Shown here: positions 16,358 through 24,422 of the stretch, piece by piece
Position numbering within the stretch: position 1 is the first letter of the stretch
Layout of the letters: every line of letters starts with the position of its first letter
Origin: G963675935 sp963675935
Lineage (GTDB): Bacteria > Planctomycetota > Planctomycetia > Pirellulales > Thermoguttaceae
Assembly: GCA_963675935.2 (NCBI GenBank)
Contig: CAXXPV010000004.1
Location: forward strand, 194,835-258,834
Length of the DNA: 64,000 nucleotides
Reading direction: 5' to 3'
Notes under the pieces: model-generated
Databases searched by the model: none
What the model was told of the DNA's origin: nothing
The model's input: only the letters and a program-made list of their open reading frames with translations
Translations under genes and position numbers: made by a program

Positions 16358-16798
16358 ATGAGCAGCCAAGAAATTCTCGACGCCATTCCGCACCGCGATC
16401 CATTCCTGCTGGTCGATGAAATCATCGAGCGGAGCGACTCGCGGATTGTCGGCGTAAAAACATTCACCGGCCGCGAGTGGTTTTTCGCGGGCCACTATCC
16501 CGACTTTCCGCTGGTGCCTGGCGTGTTGCTTTGCGAAGCGGCGATGCAGTGCGGGGCGATTTTGCTCTCGCGGCTTTTCGCCGATGGCGGCGTCGGCGGA
16601 AAGGTTCCCGTCGCCACGCGGATGAACGACGTTCGTTTCAAGCGGATGGTTCGGCCCGGCGAACGGATCATCATGGAGGTCGAACTTGTCGAACGATTGG
16701 CCGAGGCGTTTTTCTTGAAGGCGAAAGTTTCGGTGGAAGGAAAAGCGGCCGTGCGGTTCGAGTTCGCCTGCACGGCGGCGGAACGGCAATCTGTTTAG
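16358..16798 (+). CDS. fabZ: 3-hydroxyacyl-ACP dehydratase (FabZ-like)
   Basis: Dehydrates 3-hydroxyacyl-ACP in fatty acid elongation. 146 residues of hotdog fold. IPHRDPFLLVDEI is the family signature, and the catalytic His and Glu are in FAGHYPDFPLVPGVLLCEA. Its 3' end overlaps the convergent DUF2442 gene by 4 nt. FabI lies 350 bp downstream on the same strand, so a lipid-synthesis grouping is likely even though one small gene intervenes. Confidence 0.92.
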   Translation: MSSQEILDAIPHRDPFLLVDEIIERSDSRIVGVKTFTGREWFFAGHYPDFPLVPGVLLCEAAMQCGAILLSRLFADGGVGGKVPVATRMNDVRFKRMVRPGERIIMEVELVERLAEAFFLKAKVSVEGKAAVRFEFACTAAERQSV

Positions 16799-17055
16799 AG
16801 CGGAAGTTGGAATCGCCCCGCCACGACGCCGGGCACGGTGATGTCCTCGTCCAATTCTTCCCAACGAAGGGCGTAGCCGTTGAGTTCCAGAGTGACCTTT
16901 CGCAATTGTTCCGCCGAGGCGTCGCGAAGCCGCGTGAAGCGACCGGCCGGAAACCCGATGACCCGCCCATCGGTCAGTTCCAGGAACACCATGCGATCTT
17001 CAACCCAAACCCGCATGGCCGTGGGTTCCGTCGCAATAACTGGTTCAACTGGCAT
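16795..17055 (-). CDS. DUF2442 family protein
   Basis: 86 residues. VWVEDRMVFLELTDGRVIGFPAGRFTRLRDAS and the ELNGYALRWEELDEDITVPGVV ending match the pattern of DUF2442 proteins, small proteins often found with DUF4160 partners. Here no DUF4160 partner is present, unlike the pair at 47.6-48.1 kb. Its end overlaps fabZ tail to tail. Confidence 0.82.
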   Translation of the reverse strand: MPVEPVIATEPTAMRVWVEDRMVFLELTDGRVIGFPAGRFTRLRDASAEQLRKVTLELNGYALRWEELDEDITVPGVVAGRFQLPL

Positions 17056-17149
17056 AGAACCATCCTACCCCAAAATGGCGATGAGTCAACCCTCACCGCA
17101 TGAGTGGCACAATTGACACGCTGAACCATTATGATAGGATGCCATCGTT

Positions 17150-18031
17150 ATGGACTTTCTTCAACTCACCGGCAAATCGATCCTGATCTTCGGCGTGGCC
17201 AATCGCAAGAGCGTCGCGTGGCACATCAGCCGCGTGCTTTGCGAGGCGGGAGCACGGTGCGTCTATGTCGTGCAGAATGAAGAGACGCGGAAAAACGTCG
17301 CCAAGCTGTTGGCCGGCGAAACGAATGAACAACAGGGGACGCGGAGCGTCCCGACTATGCGTTCCCACGCAGAGCGTGGGAACGAGAACGGCGGCGCGAG
17401 CGATATTTTCATCTGCGACGTCGAACACGACGACCAGATCGCCCGGCTGCGCGACGAGCTGGCCGCGCGGGGCGAAAAGTTTCACGGGCTGGTCCATTCG
17501 TTGGCCTTCGCCGACTACTCCGAAGGCATTCGCCCGTTCCACGAAACTTCGCGACGTGCGTTTTTGCAGGCGGTCAGCATCTCGTGTTTCTCGCTCACCG
17601 CGATTTGCCGCGCCATGAAAGACCTGCTCGACCCGGACGCCTCGGTCGTGACCATCTCGATTTCGACCACGCAGATGGCCAGTGAGAGCTACGGCTACAT
17701 GGCGCCGATCAAGGCCGCGTTGGATTCGTCGCTGTCGTTTTTGGCGAAATCGTTCAGCCGGTTTTCGCGCGTGCGGTTCAACGCCGTGGCGCCGGGCTTG
17801 CTGAAAACCTCGGCCTCGGCGGGCATTCCCGGCTACGTCGATGCCTATCTCTACGCCGAGCAGGTCATTCCGCGAAAGTCGGCCGTGCAGACCGACGAGG
17901 CGGCCAATGCGGCGGTGTTTCTGCTTAGCCCTCGGTCGAGCGGCATCAACGCCCAGCGGATCGTCGTCGACGCCGGCATGTCGATCAACTATTTCGACCG
18001 CGACTTGATCGACCGAGCGATGCGGCCGTGA
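17150..18031 (+). CDS. fabI: Enoyl-ACP reductase (FabI-like) with an in-frame repeat insertion
   Basis: Reduces enoyl-ACP with NAD(P)H, the last step of each fatty acid elongation round. 293 residues against about 260 for typical FabI. The start LTGKSILIFGVANRKSVAWHI is the cofactor loop. HSLAFADYSEGIRPF and the catalytic YGYMAPIKAALD (Y-x6-K) follow; late VAPGLLKTSASAGIPGY is the substrate loop. Residues around 62-84 (QGTRSVPTMRSHAERGNENG) do not belong to the fold and are translated from two palindromes at 17336-17383. They sit between strands where a surface loop is expected, so the enzyme may well work. Confidence 0.92.
   Translation: MDFLQLTGKSILIFGVANRKSVAWHISRVLCEAGARCVYVVQNEETRKNVAKLLAGETNEQQGTRSVPTMRSHAERGNENGGASDIFICDVEHDDQIARLRDELAARGEKFHGLVHSLAFADYSEGIRPFHETSRRAFLQAVSISCFSLTAICRAMKDLLDPDASVVTISISTTQMASESYGYMAPIKAALDSSLSFLAKSFSRFSRVRFNAVAPGLLKTSASAGIPGYVDAYLYAEQVIPRKSAVQTDEAANAAVFLLSPRSSGINAQRIVVDAGMSINYFDRDLIDRAMRP
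17336..17383 (+). repeat. Two small palindromes inserted in frame in fabI
   Basis: GGGACGCGGAGCGTCCC (17336-17352) and GTTCCCACGC-AGA-GCGTGGGAAC (17361-17383). Both are REP-like hairpins lying in coding sequence without breaking the frame. Confidence 0.85.
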
Positions 18032-18138
18032 GGTTTCTTACCGATCACCAGGAGAGTATTGCAACGTCGTTTCGCCGGCGATAAAAGCCCGCCGCGCGAC
18101 TCGTTCCAAAAACGCGGATCGGTTCATGGCGTCACATT

Positions 18139-18350
18139 CTCAAAAAACATCAGCCGCGAAAGAACGCAAAGAACACAGAGAAAAGAAAAAGAAAAAAGAA
18201 AAAAGAGGAAGAAAAAAAGAGAAATGATGGGATTGCAGCCGATTCAATCCGCTTGTCTACCGATCGATATCCCATTCATTTTCGGTTTGATTATTTCTTT
18301 ATTCTTCTCCCATGTCGTTTCTTTGTGTTCCTTGTGTTCCTTCGTGGCTG
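18139..18350. repeat. Long imperfect palindromic repeat, copy A, at the 3' end of the GxxExxY gene
   Basis: Starts AGCCGCGAAAGAACGCAAAG and ends TGTTCCTTCGTGGCT, roughly inverted to each other, with an A/G-rich then T/C-rich interior. It is nearly the same as 20387-20584, in the same orientation. Its end encodes the last residues of the broken GxxExxY gene (HEGTQGTQRNDMGEE). Confidence 0.8.
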
Positions 18351-18439
18351 AAGATGTATTTTTTGATCTCAAACTTATAGCTGCCGAAGTTGATCAGCAA
18401 GCCATGCTCTTGGCGCGCCGATTTGAGGTAGCCGAGAAT

Positions 18440-19998
18440 GGGAGCATTTCGATTCTGTAGGAGGAAAATGATCTAGCAAAATACCTTCGAGTCGTCGATA
18501 AGGGCGGTTCTATTTCACCAATCTGGCGGAAAGGAGTTCCACCATGCCCTATGTCACGAACGACGGCTCGAAGGCGGTCCAGAGGATAGCAGAAATTGAG
18601 CGGCAGTTGCAAGAGGCAAAAGCGGAGTTCGAGCGATGGCTGGCGAAGGGAATCGCGCCGACCAGTGCCGCCGAGTTGGCACAGCGGGAGCGGGAGGGAA
18701 AGGGTTTGACCGACCGGCTCCAGGTGTTGGCCACCGCGTTGGAACTGCAACGGGCCTTGGCCAGCCCGGCGTTGCACGCGCAGGAGCGGGCGCTGGCCAA
18801 AGCCTCGCTCAAAAAGATGAAAGACTTCGGCTATCGGTCGGTGACGGTGCAGTTTCTGGGCGGGATGGAGGTGGAGGTGATGGTTCGCTACTGGTGTCGC
18901 AGCCAACCCCGTGCCGACAAGGGGAAAGGGAGTTATTTTGGCCTGACGCTGTTGGGGGTATGTGACCGCACCACGCCCGCGCTGGCCAGTGAAGTGGCCC
19001 AACTTGCCGCGGCATTGAGTTCCTTCGAGGATGCCCAAGCGCGGCTGCGGCAGATGGGCGTGGACATGTCGATCCGGCGGATCGCCAATGTGGCATACCA
19101 TTTTGCCCAGCGGGCGCGGAGCCGTCAGGCCGTGGACGGCATGGGCATCGAGGGCTCGCTGGCCGGGCGGCGTGTGGTGATTTCCACCGACGGCGGCCGG
19201 CTTCGCGTTCGCAAGAACAAGCGGGGCAAGCGGACTAAAAAGTGGCGATCGCGTTACCGCACCGATTGGCGCGAGCCCAAGTTGTTGGTGATCTACGCGG
19301 TGGACGAAACAGGGCGGATCGCTCAAGAGTTCGCGCCGGTGATCGACGGCACGCTCCAGGGCCCCGACGAAGTGTTTCGGCTGATGGAATTCTATCTCCG
19401 CCAGTTGCACATCGACCAAGCGAAAGAAGTCTTGTTCATTGCCGACGGGGCGAAGTGGATTTGGTTGCGAGTCGCACAATTGTGGAAGCGTCTGGGATTG
19501 GCGGGCGTCGTGCGTTGCCGGGAGTTGGTGGATTTCTACCACGTCGTCGAGCACGTCTATGCCCTGGCCGCCTTGAACACGTCGTGGCGGGTCCGCGAGC
19601 GGAAGCGTTGGGCGACGCGACAACGGCGTCGCTTGTGGCGTGGAGAACTGAAGGCGTTCACCGAAGAAGTCGAGCGACTCTGCGAGGGGAAGCGTGGCAA
19701 GGGCTGGAGTCGCGAACGGGACTACCTCCTGCGCAACGCTCGTGCCGGGCGTCTGGATTATGCCAAGGCGCGTCGCGCGAAGATGCCGATGGGCAGCGGC
19801 TCGATGGAGAGCGCGGTCCGTCGGGTCATCAACTTGCGGTTGAAGGGGCCAGGCATCTTCTGGCACGAGGAGCACGCCGAACAGATGCTCATGTTGCGTG
19901 CCTATTACAAGTCGAAACACTGGCAAGTCCTGACAAACAAAGCCTTTGCAACACCACTGGCCAATGCCGCATAACTCCTACAAAGACGCAATGCTCCC
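18440..19998 (+). mobile_element. ISKra4-like insertion sequence, intact, 1559 bp
   Basis: 22-bp imperfect terminal inverted repeats (18440-18461 and 19977-19998; 18 of 22 match, beginning GGGAGCATT and ending TGTAGG). A perfect 9-bp target duplication, GCCGAGAAT, lies at 18431-18439 and 19999-20007. One long transposase gene fills it. The family assignment rests on transposase features and should be confirmed. Confidence 0.9.
18544..19974 (+). CDS. ISKra4-like family DDE transposase
   Basis: 476 residues, no frameshift. Likely catalytic acids are Asp in VVISTDGGRLRVR, Asp in VLFIADGAKWIW and Glu in GSGSMESAVRRVINLRLKGPGIFW; this last block is typical of ISKra4-type transposases. The N-terminal third is helical with coiled-coil character (AVQRIAEIERQLQEAKAEFERW). 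The ATG at 18544 has GGAAAGGAG upstream. The intact frame and clean target duplication suggest it is active or recently so. Confidence 0.9.
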   Translation: MPYVTNDGSKAVQRIAEIERQLQEAKAEFERWLAKGIAPTSAAELAQREREGKGLTDRLQVLATALELQRALASPALHAQERALAKASLKKMKDFGYRSVTVQFLGGMEVEVMVRYWCRSQPRADKGKGSYFGLTLLGVCDRTTPALASEVAQLAAALSSFEDAQARLRQMGVDMSIRRIANVAYHFAQRARSRQAVDGMGIEGSLAGRRVVISTDGGRLRVRKNKRGKRTKKWRSRYRTDWREPKLLVIYAVDETGRIAQEFAPVIDGTLQGPDEVFRLMEFYLRQLHIDQAKEVLFIADGAKWIWLRVAQLWKRLGLAGVVRCRELVDFYHVVEHVYALAALNTSWRVRERKRWATRQRRRLWRGELKAFTEEVERLCEGKRGKGWSRERDYLLRNARAGRLDYAKARRAKMPMGSGSMESAVRRVINLRLKGPGIFWHEEHAEQMLMLRAYYKSKHWQVLTNKAFATPLANAA

Positions 19999-20386
19999 GC
20001 CGAGAATCTGCGCTATATGTTCGTCGACCAGCGCCCGTGCGGCCTTCAATTCGACAATCAGCCGTCCATCGACCAGCAAGTCGGCGAAGTATTCCCCAAG
20101 GATCGTTCCATCTTCGTCATAAACCGTCAATGGGTGCTGTTGCTCGACCTGGATGCCCGCCTTTTTCAACCGATGCGTCAGGGCGTTTTCGTATACCTTT
20201 TCCAGGTGCCCATGACCATGATACAGGTGAATTGCGTATGCCGTTTCCCGAACCACGTCGCAAAGGTCCATGATCGTTTGCATTTTCATCTCCGTTACAA
20301 AAAGGGTGTTAAAACGCGGGCGCAACCGGCATTGGCGGTTTGAAATGGCATGATGCTCCAAAGCTGGCCGCTTTCCTATTTGAACT

Positions 20387-20584
20387 CTCAATATACATTA
20401 GCCGCGAGAGAACGCAAAGAACACAGAAAAAAGGAAGAAGAGAAAAGGAAAACGAGAAATGATGGGGATTGCAGCCGGTTCATTCCGCTTGTCTGACGAT
20501 CTATATCCCATTCATTTTCAGTTTGACTTTTTCTTTATCCTTCTCCCATGTCGTTTCTTTGCGTTTCTTGTGTTCCTTCGTGGC
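20387..20584. repeat. Long imperfect palindromic repeat, copy B
   Basis: Same order and orientation as 18139-18350: AGCCGCGAGAGAACGCAAAG...TGTTCCTTCGTGGC. A MITE has inserted into its last bases at the CTTCGTGGC target. With copy A it brackets the GxxExxY gene. Confidence 0.8.
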
Positions 20585-20708
20585 GTAACCGTTCACGGGC
20601 CGAGAAAACATCGTCATTCTGAGCGTAGCGAAGAATCTCGTCTGGGCCGCGATTCCACGAGAGATTCTTCGCTGCGCTCAGAATGACGTGTGCCCCGTGA
20701 ACGGTTAC
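20585..20708. mobile_element. 124-bp MITE with perfect 15-bp inverted ends
   Basis: Ends are GTAACCGTTCACGGG (20585-20599) and its exact reverse complement (20694-20708). The 9-bp sequence CTTCGTGGC flanks both sides (20576-20584 and 20709-20717) as a target duplication. Inside lies the dispersed GTCATTCTGAGCG...CTCAGAATGAC palindrome. It has no coding capacity. One matching half-end occurs at about 41686-41702. Confidence 0.9.
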
Positions 20709-20829
20709 CTTCGTGGCTAAAAATGCACTTATTCGTCTTAAGGGTGATTCGACTTGACTTCCCCCCCATTGCGAAGTAGGTTGGATATTTGGGCGATGCG
20801 ATAAAAAGCCGAGCAAATCCACATAAACG

Positions 20830-22101
20830 ATGACCGACGAGTGGTTCTGCGAAATTGCCGGGCGCGAGATCGGCCCGCTATCGGCCCAGCAGCTTCGGGC
20901 GATGGCGGCTAGGGGTCAGGTTGTGCCCGGCGACCGTGTTCGGCAGGGGCAAAGCCCCTGGGTAGCGGCCGAGCAGGTGCGAGGTCTTTTCCCACTGCCG
21001 CCACAACCGCCCGCCCCGCCTCCGCCGAAGCCGGACAATCTTCCGACGGCGCAGCCCGCGCCGCGTCCGCCCATCGTTCAGAAATTCTCATCGCCGCCGG
21101 CGCTGCCGAGGGCCGTGGCGTGGGAGCCGGAGCCTGAAGAGGTCGCGCCGAACTCGATCAACATTGTCACCGATTCGCCCGCGGACGGCGCCGTGCGAGT
21201 CGGCGCGCGGATCATTCTTCCCCACGCCAAACGTCGATTGCAGCAACAGAAGATGATGGTCATCTTGCTGCTGGTCGCCATCGTGGGCCTGGCCATCGCC
21301 GCGTTGATCCTGGTGGTCGGCGGCGTGCCTGCCCCGGCGGAAAAGGTCAGCCGTCGCGGCGGGTTGAGCGGTTTGGCCGATGCCGTTGCCGAAAAAGCCC
21401 GCGAGTCCGAGGAGCAGGCCAAGAATTCCGAGATCGCTCAAGAACAAGAAAACGCCGATTCGTCCGACGTGCCGCGGAAACGGCCGAAGATCACCGCCGA
21501 CCTGTTCGCCGAGCCGGGCGAAAAAACCGAAAAGGCCGCCGCCGACCCAAGCGAAACGAAAGAGCCGGAATGGGTGGACGCCTCGGCCGGGCCTGCCCGC
21601 CTGAAAGACGTCGCTATCAAAATCGCCGAGGTCGTCAATGCCACGCCGAGCGACGATCCGTCGGCCGAGGGACGATTGCTGATTACCGTGGAAGTCGAAA
21701 ATTTGAGCGAGAGCCGAAAGTTGGATTTTTCGGGCTGGACTCGCGGTGGAATCGCCCGGAGCATTCGATTGACCGACAACTTCGACAATGTTTATCGCGC
21801 CCGGCCGGTCGGCCGCGCGAGGGTGGCGGGTCAGGGGGAGCCACTGTCGATTTATCCCGGCCGCTCGCGTCGGGAAGTGTTGGCCTTCGAACCGCCGATC
21901 AAGAAGGTCGAATTCTTGCGGATCGAGTTGCCGGCGTCCGCGATTGGGCAATCGGGCGCGATGCGGCTGAAGATTCCCGCGGCGATGATCGTCGAACGCG
22001 CGGAGGAGGCCGGCGCCCGCGATGCGCCGCCGCCCGAGGATGAACCGCCCGAAGGTCGGCCGGGCACGCCCCAGGGCGATTTCGGAATTCCCAACGAGTG
22101 A
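20830..22101 (+). CDS. GYF-domain membrane protein
   Basis: 423 residues. Residues 1-60 are a GYF_2-type domain (EWFCEIAGREIGPLSAQQLRAMAARGQVVPGDRVR), expected to bind proline-rich peptides. A proline-rich linker follows (PPQPPAPPPPKPD). One membrane helix is at about 140-165 (MMVILLLVAIVGLAIAALILVV). An acidic, lysine-rich low-complexity region (about 180-250) leads to an extracytoplasmic beta-rich C-terminal domain (VKIAEVVNATPSD...LLITVEVENLSESRKLDFSGW) resembling DUF4352-type sandwiches. The architecture is common in planctomycetes; function unknown. Confidence 0.82.
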   Translation: MTDEWFCEIAGREIGPLSAQQLRAMAARGQVVPGDRVRQGQSPWVAAEQVRGLFPLPPQPPAPPPPKPDNLPTAQPAPRPPIVQKFSSPPALPRAVAWEPEPEEVAPNSINIVTDSPADGAVRVGARIILPHAKRRLQQQKMMVILLLVAIVGLAIAALILVVGGVPAPAEKVSRRGGLSGLADAVAEKARESEEQAKNSEIAQEQENADSSDVPRKRPKITADLFAEPGEKTEKAAADPSETKEPEWVDASAGPARLKDVAIKIAEVVNATPSDDPSAEGRLLITVEVENLSESRKLDFSGWTRGGIARSIRLTDNFDNVYRARPVGRARVAGQGEPLSIYPGRSRREVLAFEPPIKKVEFLRIELPASAIGQSGAMRLKIPAAMIVERAEEAGARDAPPPEDEPPEGRPGTPQGDFGIPNE

Positions 22102-22123
22102 TGAATCGCTGGAAGATTGAGAA

Positions 22124-22320
22124 TCGCTCTTCCGCGGGCCGTTGGCCCCGGGCTATTCTTCTTGATCTTGCGCGAAACTTGTGTGCGGCCTTTTTTTCTG
22201 GCAAGATCGGTCATTCTGAGCGCAGCGAAGAATCTCGCCCGCGCCACGAGGAAAACGAGATTCTTCGCTGCGCTCAGAATGACGGAATTGCCTATCTGCC
22301 AGAAAATATGGCCGCACACC
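22124..22320. repeat. Family-A REP followed by a MITE-like palindrome
   Basis: CCGCGGGCCGTTGGCCCCGG at 22133 is a family-A REP. From about 22181 (GTGCGGCCTTTTTTTCTGGC) to about 22319 (GCCAGAAAATATGGCCGCAC) the ends are inverted, and they enclose a GTCATTCTGAGCG...CTCAGAATGAC palindrome (22211-22285). This is another small non-coding element between convergent genes. Confidence 0.75.
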
Positions 22321-22330
22321 GAAACTCACA

Positions 22331-23458
22331 TTACTTGATTCCGACGCCGGGCTTCACCGCGTCGCGGATGATGCCGCCGGGATGCCGGGCCATCTTGTCG
22401 GTGATGACGCGAACGTCGTCGACGATTGGCTCCAGCTTTTGGCTCACCTCTTCGACGTTTTTCGCAGCTTTGTTCAGCCGGTTGTAAAGTTGCCGGTCGT
22501 TCAACAACGCGCCCAGCGAGCCGTCGCCCTGCTCGATACGCGACATGATCGTCCGCATGAGCGCGGTGATTTCGCCGATGTTGTTCATGGCTGCGGCGAT
22601 CTGTTCGATGGGCGGCGCCTTGTCGGGATCGTCCGATTCGCTGAACTTGCGGAGCGTTCGTTCGGTCATTTCGATGGTTCCGACCATTCGTTCAATGGGC
22701 GTTTTGTTGTCCTTGCCCGATCGCTTCGTGAATTGGCCCAGGGTGTCCTCGGTGGCCGCGAACGTGCGGTTCATGTTGTCGATCGTTTGAGGCAATTTAT
22801 TCACGGCCTCGGCGAGTTTCGTACGGTTCTCTTCGTTGCCGAGAATTGTTTGAACGTCCTTCATCGTTTTGGCGGCGTCGCGGAGGATGCTCTGAACATC
22901 GCTTTTGGTCTGATCGTTGAGGATGTCCTCGACCCGATCGGCGGCCGCCCCGAGTTTCTTGCTGGCATCGGTCAGGGCCCTTCCGGTTCCCGTGACGGTG
23001 TCGATCGGCTCTTGCATTACCTGTTTCAGTCCGGTCGGGTCGTCGGAGAACCTGCCCGGCAGGACGACGCCCGGCTCGATAAGTTCTCCCGCGCCGGGCT
23101 TGCGCGGCGAGGCGATGAACGCCAGCGCGGTGTCGCCCCCGAGCAACTCGCGGATGATGTAGCAATCTTCGTTGCGGTAGATTTTCTTGTCGGGCTGAAT
23201 TTCGGCCGTGACCAACACCTTGGAATCCTCGTTGGTCAGTTGCACGTCGATCACACGGCCGATGAGGATTCCGCTCTTGCGGATGGGAGTGCCCTTGCTC
23301 ACGCCGGCGGCGTAATCGAAGCGGATTTGAACGGGATAGCCTTTGTTGCCTGGAATCAGATTGGGCAACTTGCCAAACATCACCAATAGAATCGCGGTGA
23401 CGATCAATGCGCCCAAAACCATCACGCCGACGCGAAACCGCATGGTTCGTTCGTCCAT
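22331..23458 (-). CDS. MlaD / MCE family lipid-transfer protein
   Basis: The substrate-binding component of an Mla-type phospholipid transporter. 375 residues. An N-terminal membrane anchor (RVGVMVLGALIVTAILLVMF) precedes an MCE domain (YPVQIRFDYAAGVSKGTPIRKSGILIGRVIDVQL). The long C-terminal helical region (about 160-360) is rich in Asp, Lys and Thr and probably forms a coiled coil or tube spanning the periplasm. It ends the mlaE-mlaF-mlaD operon, 3 nt after the ATPase gene. Confidence 0.88.
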   Translation of the reverse strand: MDERTMRFRVGVMVLGALIVTAILLVMFGKLPNLIPGNKGYPVQIRFDYAAGVSKGTPIRKSGILIGRVIDVQLTNEDSKVLVTAEIQPDKKIYRNEDCYIIRELLGGDTALAFIASPRKPGAGELIEPGVVLPGRFSDDPTGLKQVMQEPIDTVTGTGRALTDASKKLGAAADRVEDILNDQTKSDVQSILRDAAKTMKDVQTILGNEENRTKLAEAVNKLPQTIDNMNRTFAATEDTLGQFTKRSGKDNKTPIERMVGTIEMTERTLRKFSESDDPDKAPPIEQIAAAMNNIGEITALMRTIMSRIEQGDGSLGALLNDRQLYNRLNKAAKNVEEVSQKLEPIVDDVRVITDKMARHPGGIIRDAVKPGVGIK

Positions 23459-23461
23459 CGC

Positions 23462-24286
23462 TCACCCTCCGTTCTGTTGCCGCATTTCCATGAGACGCTC
23501 GCGGGCCTCGCCCCGGACAAATTGCGACACCCGGCTGTCGGCAGACGCTTCGATCCGGTCGGCGGGCCCGTCGTAAATCACCTGCGGCTCGTCGGCGTCG
23601 AGCCGTTCGAGCGGATAAAGCATCACCACGCGATCGGCCACCTTCCGCGCCGTGCGCATGTCGTGCGTCACCACGATGCTGGTGACCGGGTGATGCTGAC
23701 GAGTGCCCAAGATCAATTCGTTGATCACGTCGCTCATGATCGGGTCCAAGCCCGTCGTCGGTTCGTCGTAGAGCATCACTTCGGGTTCGAGCGCCAAAGC
23801 GCGGGCCAGGCCCACCCGCTTGCGCATGCCGCCGGAAAGCTCGGCCGGCCGCTTGGGCAGCACGCTTTCGGGCAGCCCCACCTCGGCCAGCCGGGCCAAA
23901 ACAATCTCACGAATCACGTCGGGCTTTTTGGTCGAATGTTGCCGCAGCGGAAATGCCACGTTCTGGGCGATCGTCATGCTGTCGAACAGCGCCGCCTGCT
24001 GAAAGAGGAATCCGAATCGAATCCGCTGCCGGCTCAATTCCTTTTCTCGCATCCGGGCGAGGTCTCGACCGTCGAAATAGACCGTGCCGACGGTGGGCGT
24101 CAGCAATCCGATGATCGTCTTCAACAGCACCGTCTTGCCGCAGCCGCTCTCGCCGATCACCGCCAGCGTCTGTCCACGCGGAATCGTCAGCCCGATGTCG
24201 CGCAGCACGTGCTGATGTCCGAAACGGACATCCACGGCGTCGAGCCGGATGAGCGAACCGTCGAGTTGGGAGATGTTGGCGACCAT
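23462..24286 (-). CDS. Mla-type ABC transporter ATP-binding protein
   Basis: 274 residues. Walker A is GESGCGKT, the signature is LSGGMRKR and Walker B is VMLYDEPTTGLDP; a Q-loop (FLFQQAALFDS) and H-loop (VVTHDM) are present. The LSGGM signature and C-terminal helix are typical of MlaF/Ttg2A. It powers lipid movement with the MlaE permease upstream and MlaD downstream. REPs lie immediately before its ATG. Confidence 0.9.
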   Translation of the reverse strand: MVANISQLDGSLIRLDAVDVRFGHQHVLRDIGLTIPRGQTLAVIGESGCGKTVLLKTIIGLLTPTVGTVYFDGRDLARMREKELSRQRIRFGFLFQQAALFDSMTIAQNVAFPLRQHSTKKPDVIREIVLARLAEVGLPESVLPKRPAELSGGMRKRVGLARALALEPEVMLYDEPTTGLDPIMSDVINELILGTRQHHPVTSIVVTHDMRTARKVADRVVMLYPLERLDADEPQVIYDGPADRIEASADSRVSQFVRGEARERLMEMRQQNGG

Positions 24287-24422
24287 AAGTAGGTCCCGCC
24301 TGCCGGGCGGGACTTGAAAGTAGGTCCCGCCTGCCGGGCGGGACTTGATTTCCTTGCAACGCGATTCCAGTCATGAACACTCGAATACTCAACCAGTCCC
24401 GTCCGGCAGACGGGACCTACTT
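24287..24422. repeat. Family-D REPs between the Mla permease and ATPase genes
   Basis: Two direct copies of TAGGTCCCGCCTGCCGGGCG (about 24292 and 24319) and one inverted copy (GTCCCGTCCGGCAGACGGGA, about 24396-24419). They are the same family as the array beside RAYT 2 at 43.5 kb. The last inverted copy nearly touches the mlaE stop codon. Confidence 0.88.

Larger units (their letters stand above)
18299..20289 (-). pseudogene. GxxExxY family protein gene split by an ISKra4-like element
   Basis: The first part (20289 down to about 19999) encodes MKMQTIMDLCDVV...GHLEKVYENAL...FADLLVDGRLIVELKAARALVDEHIAQILG. The remainder resumes at 18439 with ILGYLKSARQEHGLLINFGSYKFEIKKYIF and stops at 18299. 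Joined, this is a complete GxxExxY protein (PF13366-type, about 125-130 residues, function unknown, possibly nuclease-like). The break lies exactly at the 9-bp target duplication of the inserted element. The gene was therefore intact before a fairly recent insertion. It lies between two direct copies of a ~190-bp repeat. Confidence 0.88.

Noticed and set aside
18394..19926. 510-codon antisense frame over the ISKra4-like transposase
   Set aside because: The plus strand has the DDE motifs and lies exactly between the inverted ends; the antisense frame has no features.
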